Source: Promethearchaeota archaeon
GTDB taxonomy: Archaea; Asgardarchaeota; Lokiarchaeia; Sigyniarchaeales; SOKP01
Direction of reading: 5' to 3'
Assembly (NCBI GenBank): GCA_016840165.1
Contig: JAEOSU010000051.1
Span: 62,001-126,000 of the forward strand
Length of the DNA: 64,000 bases
Shown here: one piece after another, positions 51,314 through 59,950 of the stretch
Layout: each line of letters begins with the position of its first letter
Numbering within the stretch: position 1 is the first letter of the stretch
The notes under the pieces: model-generated
Databases searched by the model: none
What the model saw: only the letters and a program-made list of their open reading frames with translations
What the model was told of the DNA's origin: nothing
Translations under genes and position numbers: made by a program

Positions 51314-52890
51314 TCAGAATCACCTGTTTCATTTAATTCTTGTAAAGTTAAAAAGGCGGCTATTTGACCAGAGAGTAAAGCATTTGTATAACTCTGGCAA
51401 TTTGCAGAAAAGCCTCCACAAAATTCTAGACCTTTAATATATTTTTCATTGTTCATTTCCATTAATCTGGGCATAAAAGAATCCCAAGGGTCTGTTTCAT
51501 ATCCGTATGCCGAACCTCCGAATGTTCCCGTATATCTTGCTAATGTTTGGGGCGTAGCAATTTCAATCTCTTCAATGTGTTCTCTTATAGAGGTTTTCGT
51601 TGCAAATTCAAAGGTATTTATTAAATGTCGAGCGATTTTATTTTTCAAATTAAAATAATCTTCAGAGCTTACATCCTTCCATGCTTCGGGAAGAAAAAAA
51701 GCTGTAATTGTAAGAATACATGTACCTGGTGGAGAGCAATCAGGGTTTACTTTATTTAAGCATATTGTTGCCTGAGCTTTAGGAGGATTTAATGTTTTAA
51801 AGGATTCATAAATTTCTTCAGTATTAGTTGTATCATAAATATGGTAACTATAATTTTCAATTCCTAATTCTTCAGCACTCGCATTCAAACCCAAATATAC
51901 AACAAAACAACTGATTGCATGTCGTCGGGCATTCATGGTTTTTAAAGCTTGTTTCGGTACCTCATTTTTAGGAAATATTAAATTATTATAAACTAATGTA
52001 GGGGATGCATTTGAAATCACGTGGTTTGTCTTAATTTTATCTCCTTGATTAGTTTCTACGCCTATAACTTGCCTATCTTTAACAATTACTTTATTTACTT
52101 TCGTGTTATAAAGGATTTTACCCCCTTTTTCTCTAATCAAGGATTCTAGGGCCGCAGTATATCCGTGGGAGCGATATTTTGGGACATATGCTTTTCGGAT
52201 TAAAAAATAATAATGCATAGCAGCATAAAAAGTAAAGTTAGCCCTGCTCGTTGGAATGCCAATATAGCACCAATAGGCATCTAAAATGTTTTGAGCCTTT
52301 TTAGGAATCTTTAATGCGTCATTTACCTCATCTAAAGTATATGGTGCCGTTTTTAAAAAGTTCTTATAATTTGCAATAAGTATATCTTTTTCTGGATTTC
52401 CTTCCGATTCAGTAATATAGCTAATTGCATTGGTAATTTCTTCTGAAAGTAATATATAATTTCGAATAGATTCCTCACTTCCAGGAACTTCTCTTTCCAT
52501 CATAGTTATATATTCTTCTCTTCCAAATGGAACAAGAACGTCTAATTTTTCATTTGGGTCATTAATAATTAATCGAAATGCTTCAGGAATCTCTACGAAC
52601 TCGATATTTAATCCCAAATCTTCCTCAAAAAGCTTCCTTATGGCTCCTTTATTTGATTTAGGGCCATAATCGCACAACTCATGCAATGTGCCCTCAAACT
52701 CAAATCGTCCTCGAACAAAACTAGTTGCAAATCCTCCAAGTAAATTATGTTGTTCGCAGAGCACAACTTTAGCACCTTCGATTGCCAATTGGGCTGCAGC
52801 AATCAATCCTCCATTTCCTCCCCCTATTACAACCGCATCAAAATCCTCCTTTAAAATCTGATCACTGATTTCTTCCACCATATAAGACAC
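51310..52890 (-). CDS. CrtI/phytoene-desaturase-like FAD oxidoreductase, pair 2
   Basis: This 526-residue paralogue of the gene at 42479 has the FAD motif AVVIGGGNGGLIAAAQLAI and LCEQHNLLGGFATSF, the shared RGRFEFEGTLHELCDYG, and the C-terminal GLEFCGGFSANCQSYTNALL. It is translationally coupled to the 2Fe-2S reductase. The pair sits downstream of the aldehyde oxidoreductase in the opposite orientation. The substrate is unknown; related enzymes act on polyenes and other hydrophobic compounds. The N-terminus has about ten extra residues, and ATGs at 52890 and 52881 are both possible starts. Confidence 0.87.
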   Translation of the reverse strand: MSYMVEEISDQILKEDFDAVVIGGGNGGLIAAAQLAIEGAKVVLCEQHNLLGGFATSFVRGRFEFEGTLHELCDYGPKSNKGAIRKLFEEDLGLNIEFVEIPEAFRLIINDPNEKLDVLVPFGREEYITMMEREVPGSEESIRNYILLSEEITNAISYITESEGNPEKDILIANYKNFLKTAPYTLDEVNDALKIPKKAQNILDAYWCYIGIPTSRANFTFYAAMHYYFLIRKAYVPKYRSHGYTAALESLIREKGGKILYNTKVNKVIVKDRQVIGVETNQGDKIKTNHVISNASPTLVYNNLIFPKNEVPKQALKTMNARRHAISCFVVYLGLNASAEELGIENYSYHIYDTTNTEEIYESFKTLNPPKAQATICLNKVNPDCSPPGTCILTITAFFLPEAWKDVSSEDYFNLKNKIARHLINTFEFATKTSIREHIEEIEIATPQTLARYTGTFGGSAYGYETDPWDSFMPRLMEMNNEKYIKGLEFCGGFSANCQSYTNALLSGQIAAFLTLQELNETGDSE

Positions 52891-52976
52891 CCCAAACTAT
52901 CCAATAATTTAAAATATTATTACAATAAATTTTTGAGATAATTAATATCTTTTTTTCTTCTTTTTATGAAAAGATT

Positions 52977-53867
52977 TCACTTTTTCGCAGGTGATGCATA
53001 ACAATATGCACAATTATGTTTACAACGAAATATTCCTGTATATCCTCCAATATCCTTTGATTTATAACAACCACAATACTTTCTCTGACCGGTATCTCTA
53101 ACCTTTTCTATTGGTTCGCCAATTATGGTTTCAATCTTATTAGCATCAATACAATGAGCCTGTGAAATGCCTTTCATTGATAAAAGTTCTGGTTGACAAC
53201 ATGCTTTCATTTTTATTCCTCTCATACAACAAATTTCTATTAATTCGGTTAAGATTTTTTGTTTTTCTTCTGTGTTCAATTCGATTGGGATAAATCCCCT
53301 ATAATTCATTCTAGATTGTACCTTATTGTAAATCGTTGCGAAAGAGAAAATTAATTCATTTATCCCGTACTTAGAAAGGTGTTCTAAAATATACTCAAAT
53401 TTATCTAAATTATTTTTAAGCTCATCATTTCCTTTTTTTTTATAAAAAATAATTGGATCGAATCTAAAACTAAGTGCTGAGATACCAAAGGTATCAATTA
53501 GCCATTTGGATTGTTTGAAACGCTCTTCTAGAGATACTGAAATGCCTTTCTCTAATTCTGAAGGAGAATTAATGGTAAATTGGAATAAATGGCCCTTATA
53601 GGCATTAAATAGAGATTTGTTCGCTTGATAGACTTTAATCCACTCATGAAAGTTTTTACTCCACCATACCCATGCTTTTACATGTTTAGGTGATAATGTG
53701 ACTCGTGATATTTGTTTTCTATTAAATGGGTTAACAACGTCAACATAACCCGCCTTAATTTTACTGATTACCCAATCCATTAAAAAGGCAGGTATATCAG
53801 TTCTTCTAGAACATGAAATTATTTCTGATTTAATTAATTTAAGTTTATATTCTGAAATGTTTACCAT
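52977..53867 (-). CDS. DUF1848 family protein with a C-terminal Cys cluster
   Basis: This 296-residue protein matches DUF1848. It begins near IISCSRRTDIPAFLMDW, has GYVDVVNPFNRKQISRVTLSP and FRFDPIIFYK in the barrel-like middle, and ends with CGCYKSKDIGGYTGIFRCKHNCAYCYA. The last part is a CxxxCxxC-like set resembling a radical SAM cluster placed at the C-terminus. The biochemical role is not established. It is the last gene of a four-gene minus-strand series (58941 to 52977), 17 bases after the FAD dehydrogenase gene. Confidence 0.85.
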   Translation of the reverse strand: MVNISEYKLKLIKSEIISCSRRTDIPAFLMDWVISKIKAGYVDVVNPFNRKQISRVTLSPKHVKAWVWWSKNFHEWIKVYQANKSLFNAYKGHLFQFTINSPSELEKGISVSLEERFKQSKWLIDTFGISALSFRFDPIIFYKKKGNDELKNNLDKFEYILEHLSKYGINELIFSFATIYNKVQSRMNYRGFIPIELNTEEKQKILTELIEICCMRGIKMKACCQPELLSMKGISQAHCIDANKIETIIGEPIEKVRDTGQRKYCGCYKSKDIGGYTGIFRCKHNCAYCYASPAKK

Positions 53868-53884
53868 ACCAACTCTATTAATTT

Positions 53885-55462
53885 TTAGTTTAAATATGCC
53901 AACATTGATAAAATGAATAATTCTTCGGTAATATCTTCCGAAGATTTACGCTTGAGCTCTTCCTTTAGGTGATTATAGATCATTAAATGTGGATTAAAAA
54001 ACGCAAAACCTTGATTGATATCTTCTTCTAATACTTCTCGAAAATGAGGATTTAGCCATATTTCAAATGGCCCTGAACTATGCTCGGCTTTATATTGAAT
54101 TTGAAACTCTTTTTTTAGTATGAAAATAACCTCATAGACTGTTTTACAAATCTGGAGTAATTTTTCAGAATTTTCCCTATAGAAATAATGAATTGGGACA
54201 GGTAGACGCATATGAAGAAGTAATCCCTTTCCCTTGCGAAAATTAATGTGACCATATCCGAAAATAACTTTATGAAAACCACTTTTCGTGAAAATAGAAT
54301 TGATAGTATTTATGATATCGGGTAAAAATTTAGGTTGGCTTAAGATGTCTTCAAATCCTGGAAATGCAATATGATTAGTATCATCTTCAGAAGTTTGAAC
54401 TAATATGGCAAATGAAGACCTTTCTTGCATATATTTTTGGTATTCTTCCTCGGTCAGTTTAGTCCAATAACATGCACATTCACCTATCATGGTTTTAATA
54501 AAATTACTAACAATATTCCTCCTTCCTTTAATTAAAACGGCCCAATTTACTTTAAAATCCTCGGATTGCTTCTTAGCTGGGGCTAATTTACCAAACTCTC
54601 CTGGTAATTTTATCGGTGAAGTTACAAATTCACTCACGAGGGGGAGTATCCTAGCATCTAATACTTTTTGTAATCCATTAAATGCTGAAGTTAAATCCTC
54701 ACCAAATAATATTGCCTCTTCTAAGTTTACATCTGGCTGATATAATCTGAAGTTTGCACTTAATACGATTCCATAAAAACCATTACCACCTACAATCTTT
54801 TCAAATAACGAATCATTTCTATCAATTGCGATAATCTCACCATTTGGGAGCATAACTCTCATATCAATAATCCATTCAATTGCTGCTCCTAATTTACCTG
54901 ATGTTATGCCACTAGCATTTGATGCAATTAATCCTCCAACGCGAACTGGTAATTTGAAAGAACTTGCTGGTTGAACTGGAAAAATATATCTTCCTTTTGA
55001 TTCGAAGTTCACCACCTTTATCAAATCGGATACTAAGGTGCTCTGTTCTGCATAAACCTTCTTTTGTGATAGATCAAGTATAATTTGCTCGGAATCGGAA
55101 TGCATAGCCTCAAGATCAACTAAAGCACCGAAATTTGCGAAACCTCCTGATAGACCCGTTTTTCCAGACGCAAAAGTTATCGGTATTTTAAAGCTTTGTG
55201 ATTGAATTACAAAATCTCGTAGTTGATCTTCATTTCTTGGACGAAAAATTATATAAGGTTTTAAACTCAAAAGTGATGGGTCTCTGATTGTACCTGAGCT
55301 AATATCATTATCGACTATAATTATTTTCCCAGAATTTAACAAATTTTTTTCGGTAGTAGTGAGGGATTTAGCAAATTGAAATCCTTTTTTTACCATAACA
55401 TCTATAAACGCCTGCCAAGGTAATTTTTTTTGTAACTCTTCGGAGATACTCAGCATCAACAT
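53885..55462 (-). CDS. FAD-linked dehydrogenase (GlcD / D-lactate dehydrogenase family)
   Basis: This 525-residue flavoprotein has a PCMH/FAD_binding_4 domain: PYIIFRPRNEDQLRDFVIQ, ITFASGKTGLSGG (FAD pyrophosphate loop), GLIASNASGITSGKLGAAIE and MRVMLPNGEIIAI. The C-terminal cap ends in LNPHFREVL. Members oxidise 2-hydroxyacids or sugars. Placed between a sugar isomerase-like gene and a DUF1848 gene, it may oxidise a sugar acid or aldose. The N-terminus has three Met codons near the start (MLMLSISEEL), so the exact start is open. Confidence 0.85.
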   Translation of the reverse strand: MLMLSISEELQKKLPWQAFIDVMVKKGFQFAKSLTTTEKNLLNSGKIIIVDNDISSGTIRDPSLLSLKPYIIFRPRNEDQLRDFVIQSQSFKIPITFASGKTGLSGGFANFGALVDLEAMHSDSEQIILDLSQKKVYAEQSTLVSDLIKVVNFESKGRYIFPVQPASSFKLPVRVGGLIASNASGITSGKLGAAIEWIIDMRVMLPNGEIIAIDRNDSLFEKIVGGNGFYGIVLSANFRLYQPDVNLEEAILFGEDLTSAFNGLQKVLDARILPLVSEFVTSPIKLPGEFGKLAPAKKQSEDFKVNWAVLIKGRRNIVSNFIKTMIGECACYWTKLTEEEYQKYMQERSSFAILVQTSEDDTNHIAFPGFEDILSQPKFLPDIINTINSIFTKSGFHKVIFGYGHINFRKGKGLLLHMRLPVPIHYFYRENSEKLLQICKTVYEVIFILKKEFQIQYKAEHSSGPFEIWLNPHFREVLEEDINQGFAFFNPHLMIYNHLKEELKRKSSEDITEELFILSMLAYLN

Positions 55463-55476
55463 CCCTATTTTCTTAA

Positions 55477-56334
55477 TTAAAGGTCTTTTAGGAGATTATA
55501 CATATTTTGAAGGCTTTTTTTAGATATATTCTCTTTATTTCTTAATACATGTGTTTCAAGGCAGAAATATCCTTTATAATCAAAATCAATTGCTTGTTTA
55601 AATAGTGATTCATAATCAATTTTTCCATCTCCCACCACAGTAAATATGCCCGTTATGCCTGGAATCATATATTTGGGATCTTTTACATGAATATGTTTAA
55701 CCAGATCTTTTTCATAGAAGTAACTGTAGGCTTCTGGTGTTGTTGGATCTCCTTCCATATAGTAATTACCTGGATCTAAAATCAATTTTAGTGCTTCTGA
55801 ATTAAATTCTTCAAAAAACAGTTTTGTGTTTTCTATATTAGCAACCATCAGTAAATAATCATTCTCCAGTAGCAAAGTTTTTCCTAACTCCTCAGCTCTT
55901 TTAACATGAGGCGTGAGTAACTCAATCATTTCTTGCCATTTCTCTTTTACCTTATTCTTTCTCTTTTGGAAGAAGGAAAAGATCCTAATATTGGGGGTTT
56001 CAAAAAAGTCTGAGATCTCTATGATTCGTTCAAATAATCCCAAGTTGAATTTGGGATTTCTTAATAGATTTTTCTTTTTGCTTGTAGAAAATCTTGAACT
56101 CGGAAGAACACACCTTCCAAAAGGACTAGTGATAACATTTACATGCATATTTCTTTCTTCTAAAGCTCTCTTCATCTTGAGTAATTCATTCTCATTTAAT
56201 AAGGCAATATTCTTATTCCATAAAGTTCTTACATCAATAGCTGTAATATTATATTCAGCAGCTACATCTAAGGCATGCTCAAAATCTTGGCTTATTTCAT
56301 CAGTGACAACTGAGATCTGATTTGTATGATTCAT
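55477..56334 (-). CDS. Sugar phosphate isomerase/epimerase-like TIM barrel
   Basis: This 285-residue xylose isomerase-like barrel from ATG 56334 (a TTG at 56346 would add four residues) begins HTNQISVVTDEISQDFEHAL, has AIDVRTLWNKNIALL, then LLLENDYLL and the metal-ligand segments LILDPGNYYMEG, KHIHVKDPK and FCLETHVLR. These Glu/Asp/His residues usually bind a divalent metal. The reaction is not fixed; a sugar or inositol derivative is likely. The FAD dehydrogenase gene follows after 14 bases. Confidence 0.87.
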   Translation of the reverse strand: MNHTNQISVVTDEISQDFEHALDVAAEYNITAIDVRTLWNKNIALLNENELLKMKRALEERNMHVNVITSPFGRCVLPSSRFSTSKKKNLLRNPKFNLGLFERIIEISDFFETPNIRIFSFFQKRKNKVKEKWQEMIELLTPHVKRAEELGKTLLLENDYLLMVANIENTKLFFEEFNSEALKLILDPGNYYMEGDPTTPEAYSYFYEKDLVKHIHVKDPKYMIPGITGIFTVVGDGKIDYESLFKQAIDFDYKGYFCLETHVLRNKENISKKSLQNMYNLLKDL

Positions 56335-56451
56335 AATAAATTCCAACTTTTTTTAATAAATTAGGACATTAATATTTAATTATTTAATTTCATCAATCTG
56401 GGCTTATCCCAGACATTTATTATTTTATATTGATAAAAATCCTCCATTTCT

Positions 56452-58941
56452 TTAAACTTCAATTATGAAACCTGATTCGAATAAATCCCATTTATACTTT
56501 CCAATAGATCTTTCATTTATAATAATTTCAACAGGATCCTTTGGAGGGTCTCTCGCTTTAATTATCACTTTCTTCTTTCCTGGAATTAATTCTAATGAGA
56601 TTTTAACAATGTTCTCTTCAAATTGAAATTGCTTCATTAAGATTCCATCAATTCCAAATACAAATTCTCTTCTGAAATCAATAAATAAATCACCAAAATC
56701 TTTCTTGGTGTATGCAGTTGCCATAGCAGCGGTTCCAACACCCCAATCGAATGTAATTTGCCCTGGGACCCTATAATCACTTCCCGTATGACCATAATTT
56801 TCATACATAGCACCTCGATCGACACTATCTATTGTTCTTATATCTTTAATATTTCCTGGACTTATCTTTTCATATTCTTTAAGTAATTGTAGAGCCCAGC
56901 TAGCCCGTAGTGCTGCAATACCTCTTTCCATATACTCTTCATTATCGGTATGAAGATAATATTCCATATATGTTCTTACAAATAATGCTTGTCGGGCATC
57001 ACCTAATTCCACATCAGCATTTTGTACTCCAAAACCCCCAAAAGTATTGTAACTGATATAAGGCATATTCCATACTTGTTGAAATAAAGATAATACTGCT
57101 AATGCCTGCTCGCCATATTTTAAATATTCTCTTTCTTTTGTAATTTTAGCCAATTCCTTGAATCCTTCAGCACACCAATATATGCACAATGTATTCATAA
57201 CATGATTGTTTGTATAATTATCAAAAAAATCAAGAGGGAGCATAGTACAACTGAAAAAGGGTTCAAAGTCATGCCATTTATTGTTTGGAAGTATTTCATT
57301 TTGAATGAAATTACCAATTCTTTTAGCTAATGCTAATAACTCCTTATTCGGATAAACCTTATATAGTTCAGTCAGAAACATTAATACTGCTCCGGAACTA
57401 GCAGAATTTAATAAAGTATAATTTATTTCTATCTTTTCATCTTTCACCCCAATAAAGGTGGGAATAGCCCCATTTTCTTGTTCAAGTTTTTTAATAAGCT
57501 TTAATAGTTCTTTGCTCCTTTCTATAATTTTATCATTCTTTTTGAAATGCTCATACTGTTTTAAAGCCCAATATATCGTTAAGCAGGCATCAACTACGTT
57601 ATATTCATTACTATATAAACCTGCTTTTACACCATTTATGTATGAAATTATATCCGAATTTAACCCTGCAGGAAATATGATACTTGGAAAAATCCCAGAA
57701 TTTCTTGGTAAGTTTAAGGTTGTATTCAAAATACGTTCTGCCTTTTCCTTTAATCTAAATTCCTTCATTTCTTTCTCAAAATATTTTAACCCATATGCTG
57801 TTCTTATATTGAGAAACCAAGCATTATTCCAAACCTCAGCTGTCCTTGGTGAAAAAGCATGTCGTTGGGTATATTTATCAAACCATATCACTTTCTCTGG
57901 ATCGAAAATCATGTCATTTAACTGTTTATTAACTCCTACATTAGAACTGACTACCTCAGTTGAATTTCGTTCTCTATGAAGCGAAAGCTTTTCTGGGGTT
58001 ATGAAAGTTATCTCTTTTTTTTTGCTTCCTGCCCAGGATCTTTGCCAAATCCCGCCACATTCTTGATTATTTATAATAAAATTACCCCAAAATTTATGTC
58101 TATCGAAAATTGCCTTGAAACCTTCATAAACGTTAGAATTATATGGTAGGACTTGTGGCTCTAAACTCTCGTAGAGGTTTCTTCTTAAATATTTTTCCCA
58201 GAAAAACCGATTAATTGATTGGAGGATCTCAAGCCGACTATTATTTTTAAAAACAATGATATAAAATCGAAAAGTTAAATCAGTATCCTTAGGAATCTCC
58301 CAGAAATGAGTATCTTCATGTTTAAAAAAAGTATGTTCAGTAGGTACATAATTTCCGAATCCATAGAAGATTTGGGGATGATCATCTAAATCAGATTTCA
58401 TATCAAAATCCATAAAAGTTTGATATGGGCGATTATTTCTCAATGTCTTTAAATCAGGGATAAACGCTAATGCAAGATCTCCTTTCTTATAGATAATTAC
58501 TGGCGATCTGAAAACATGATCTCCAATGGCATACCCTTCTTTTGGTCGTAAGTGAGGTGCCCAAACAAAATCAGGGTTCTTATCCAAGAGAACTGCATAA
58601 TTGACACCTAATTTCGAGAATTCCAGTACTTGATTATTTGATAATTGATATCTGATATGGAGAACATTACTCTCTTCAAGACAGTAATCTAATTTTAAAA
58701 GAAAATCATTATCATTTAACTGATAATAAATTTTTTTCTTCTTGCTTTTTAGAAAGTTCAACGTTTTAGTTAAACGATTTTTACCTTTCCAATAGTTTAA
58801 CGTACTAAAACCTTTATTACTGCCAAGAATTGGGATCCACAAGTCATTATATCTAACCTCAATTACCTCAGAAGTAAAATTTTCCCATTCTTCAATTCTT
58901 ATTCGAATAAGTTCTTTTTCAAGAGTTTTTTGGCTCTTCAT
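56452..58941 (-). CDS. Six-hairpin glycosidase-like protein
   Basis: This 829-residue protein has a beta-rich N-terminal part (residues 1-270) and a long helical part (about 280-740) of alternating amphipathic helices of the (alpha/alpha)6 toroid kind. Segments such as NVVDACLTIYWALKQYEHF, HVMNTLCIYWCAEGFKEL, GFGVQNADVELGDARQALFV and YENYGHTGSDYRVPGQ illustrate it. The last 75 residues are a beta domain. This plan is shared by several glycoside hydrolase families, but I cannot name one. No signal peptide is visible, so it probably acts in the cytoplasm on imported oligosaccharides. It heads the minus-strand series with the isomerase, the FAD dehydrogenase and DUF1848. Confidence 0.65.
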   Translation of the reverse strand: MKSQKTLEKELIRIRIEEWENFTSEVIEVRYNDLWIPILGSNKGFSTLNYWKGKNRLTKTLNFLKSKKKKIYYQLNDNDFLLKLDYCLEESNVLHIRYQLSNNQVLEFSKLGVNYAVLLDKNPDFVWAPHLRPKEGYAIGDHVFRSPVIIYKKGDLALAFIPDLKTLRNNRPYQTFMDFDMKSDLDDHPQIFYGFGNYVPTEHTFFKHEDTHFWEIPKDTDLTFRFYIIVFKNNSRLEILQSINRFFWEKYLRRNLYESLEPQVLPYNSNVYEGFKAIFDRHKFWGNFIINNQECGGIWQRSWAGSKKKEITFITPEKLSLHRERNSTEVVSSNVGVNKQLNDMIFDPEKVIWFDKYTQRHAFSPRTAEVWNNAWFLNIRTAYGLKYFEKEMKEFRLKEKAERILNTTLNLPRNSGIFPSIIFPAGLNSDIISYINGVKAGLYSNEYNVVDACLTIYWALKQYEHFKKNDKIIERSKELLKLIKKLEQENGAIPTFIGVKDEKIEINYTLLNSASSGAVLMFLTELYKVYPNKELLALAKRIGNFIQNEILPNNKWHDFEPFFSCTMLPLDFFDNYTNNHVMNTLCIYWCAEGFKELAKITKEREYLKYGEQALAVLSLFQQVWNMPYISYNTFGGFGVQNADVELGDARQALFVRTYMEYYLHTDNEEYMERGIAALRASWALQLLKEYEKISPGNIKDIRTIDSVDRGAMYENYGHTGSDYRVPGQITFDWGVGTAAMATAYTKKDFGDLFIDFRREFVFGIDGILMKQFQFEENIVKISLELIPGKKKVIIKARDPPKDPVEIIINERSIGKYKWDLFESGFIIEV

Positions 58942-59036
58942 TGATCATGTTTTGTTTTCTTGCTGACTTAGATAAGATCTAAAAGAACTAAAAGATTTTT
59001 CTTTAAAATAAAAAAAGAGTAAATTAAAATAATGTA

Positions 59037-59444
59037 TTAAAATCGTTCCCACGCAGCGTGAACACCCTTTCCAGTCATTTCAATAACCGGTTTCATTTTA
59101 TCTAAAGGTGCCAACCCCGCTTCTAGAGCGATCTTCATTATTGATGCATGACTCACATATACTTTTCCATTTTCCTCATAAACCACAAAGCTACAAGGAA
59201 AGATTAACCCTACTTGTTTCGACACATCAAGAGCAGCTTTCGCATATTGTGGAGCACAAGCAAGTATTATTGTATATCTATCATAATCGATTCCTAACTT
59301 ATTTTTAAAAATTTGATCAATAGATTTCGTGAGCATATGACTGAAACCTTCTTCTACAATAATCTTTTCAACGTGCGCGACAGCATCATCAAAGCTCATA
59401 TCTAATTCTTTTTTGAGTATATTAACCATTCTATTCACCTTCAA
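59037..59444 (-). CDS. DUF302 family protein
   Basis: This 135-residue protein matches DUF302, including ACAPQYAKAALDVSKQVGLI and PCSFVVYEENGKVYV, near the family consensus around its conserved Cys-Pro. The family binds or senses small molecules and may have a redox or sulfur role, but no reaction is proven. It is separated by 11 bases from the AhpD-like gene upstream, so the two are probably co-transcribed. Confidence 0.85.
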   Translation of the reverse strand: MKVNRMVNILKKELDMSFDDAVAHVEKIIVEEGFSHMLTKSIDQIFKNKLGIDYDRYTIILACAPQYAKAALDVSKQVGLIFPCSFVVYEENGKVYVSHASIMKIALEAGLAPLDKMKPVIEMTGKGVHAAWERF

Positions 59445-59455
59445 TTGGATTAAAT

Positions 59456-59800
59456 TTATTTTTCAAAATCATCTAATGCTTTCAATACATAATTTGTGAA
59501 CATTAGTGCAGGTCCACCACCTAATGTCCCAGCTACCATACTTGCTTCAATTATTTCTTCACGAGTTGCTCCAGCTTCTAATGCATATTTTACATGCCAT
59601 GCAACACAGAATTTGCATTGTTTAGCAATTGATAGTGCAATACCTATTAACTCTTTAACTTTCCGTGACAATGCTCCATCTTTCTTTATATTCCCCATAA
59701 ATTCTTGAAATCCTTTCATCGCATTAGGATATGATTTTCCTAGGGTTTGGAGTGCATGTGCTGCTTGATTAAAATATTTTTTTGCCTCATACTCATCCAT
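59456..59800 (-). CDS. Carboxymuconolactone decarboxylase/AhpD-like protein
   Basis: This 114-residue helical protein has the AhpD-like motif CKFCVAWHVKYALEAG (redox CxxC, then the proton-relay His) and the closing MVAGTLGGGPALMF. Such proteins act as alkyl hydroperoxidase-type reductases or small decarboxylases. The CxxC supports a thiol-based peroxide role. It lies just before the DUF302 gene and after the MBL-rhodanese gene on the same strand. Confidence 0.9.
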   Translation of the reverse strand: MDEYEAKKYFNQAAHALQTLGKSYPNAMKGFQEFMGNIKKDGALSRKVKELIGIALSIAKQCKFCVAWHVKYALEAGATREEIIEASMVAGTLGGGPALMFTNYVLKALDDFEK

Positions 59801-59950
59801 AAATTATTCACCATAAATATTGAATTACTAATTTATCTATTATCTCTGAGATAATAAAAATTATCATTATGAACTAAAAATAGATATTGCTCTATGAATT
59901 TAAATTAAAAAGAAAAAAGAAAAAGGCTAATAAATTAAAAATTCATAGGC

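Noticed and set aside
42479..52890. The two CrtI-like proteins considered as carotenoid synthesis enzymes
   Set aside because: No phytoene synthase or other carotenoid gene is nearby, and each is coupled to a 2Fe-2S flavin reductase, which is not typical of carotenoid desaturases.
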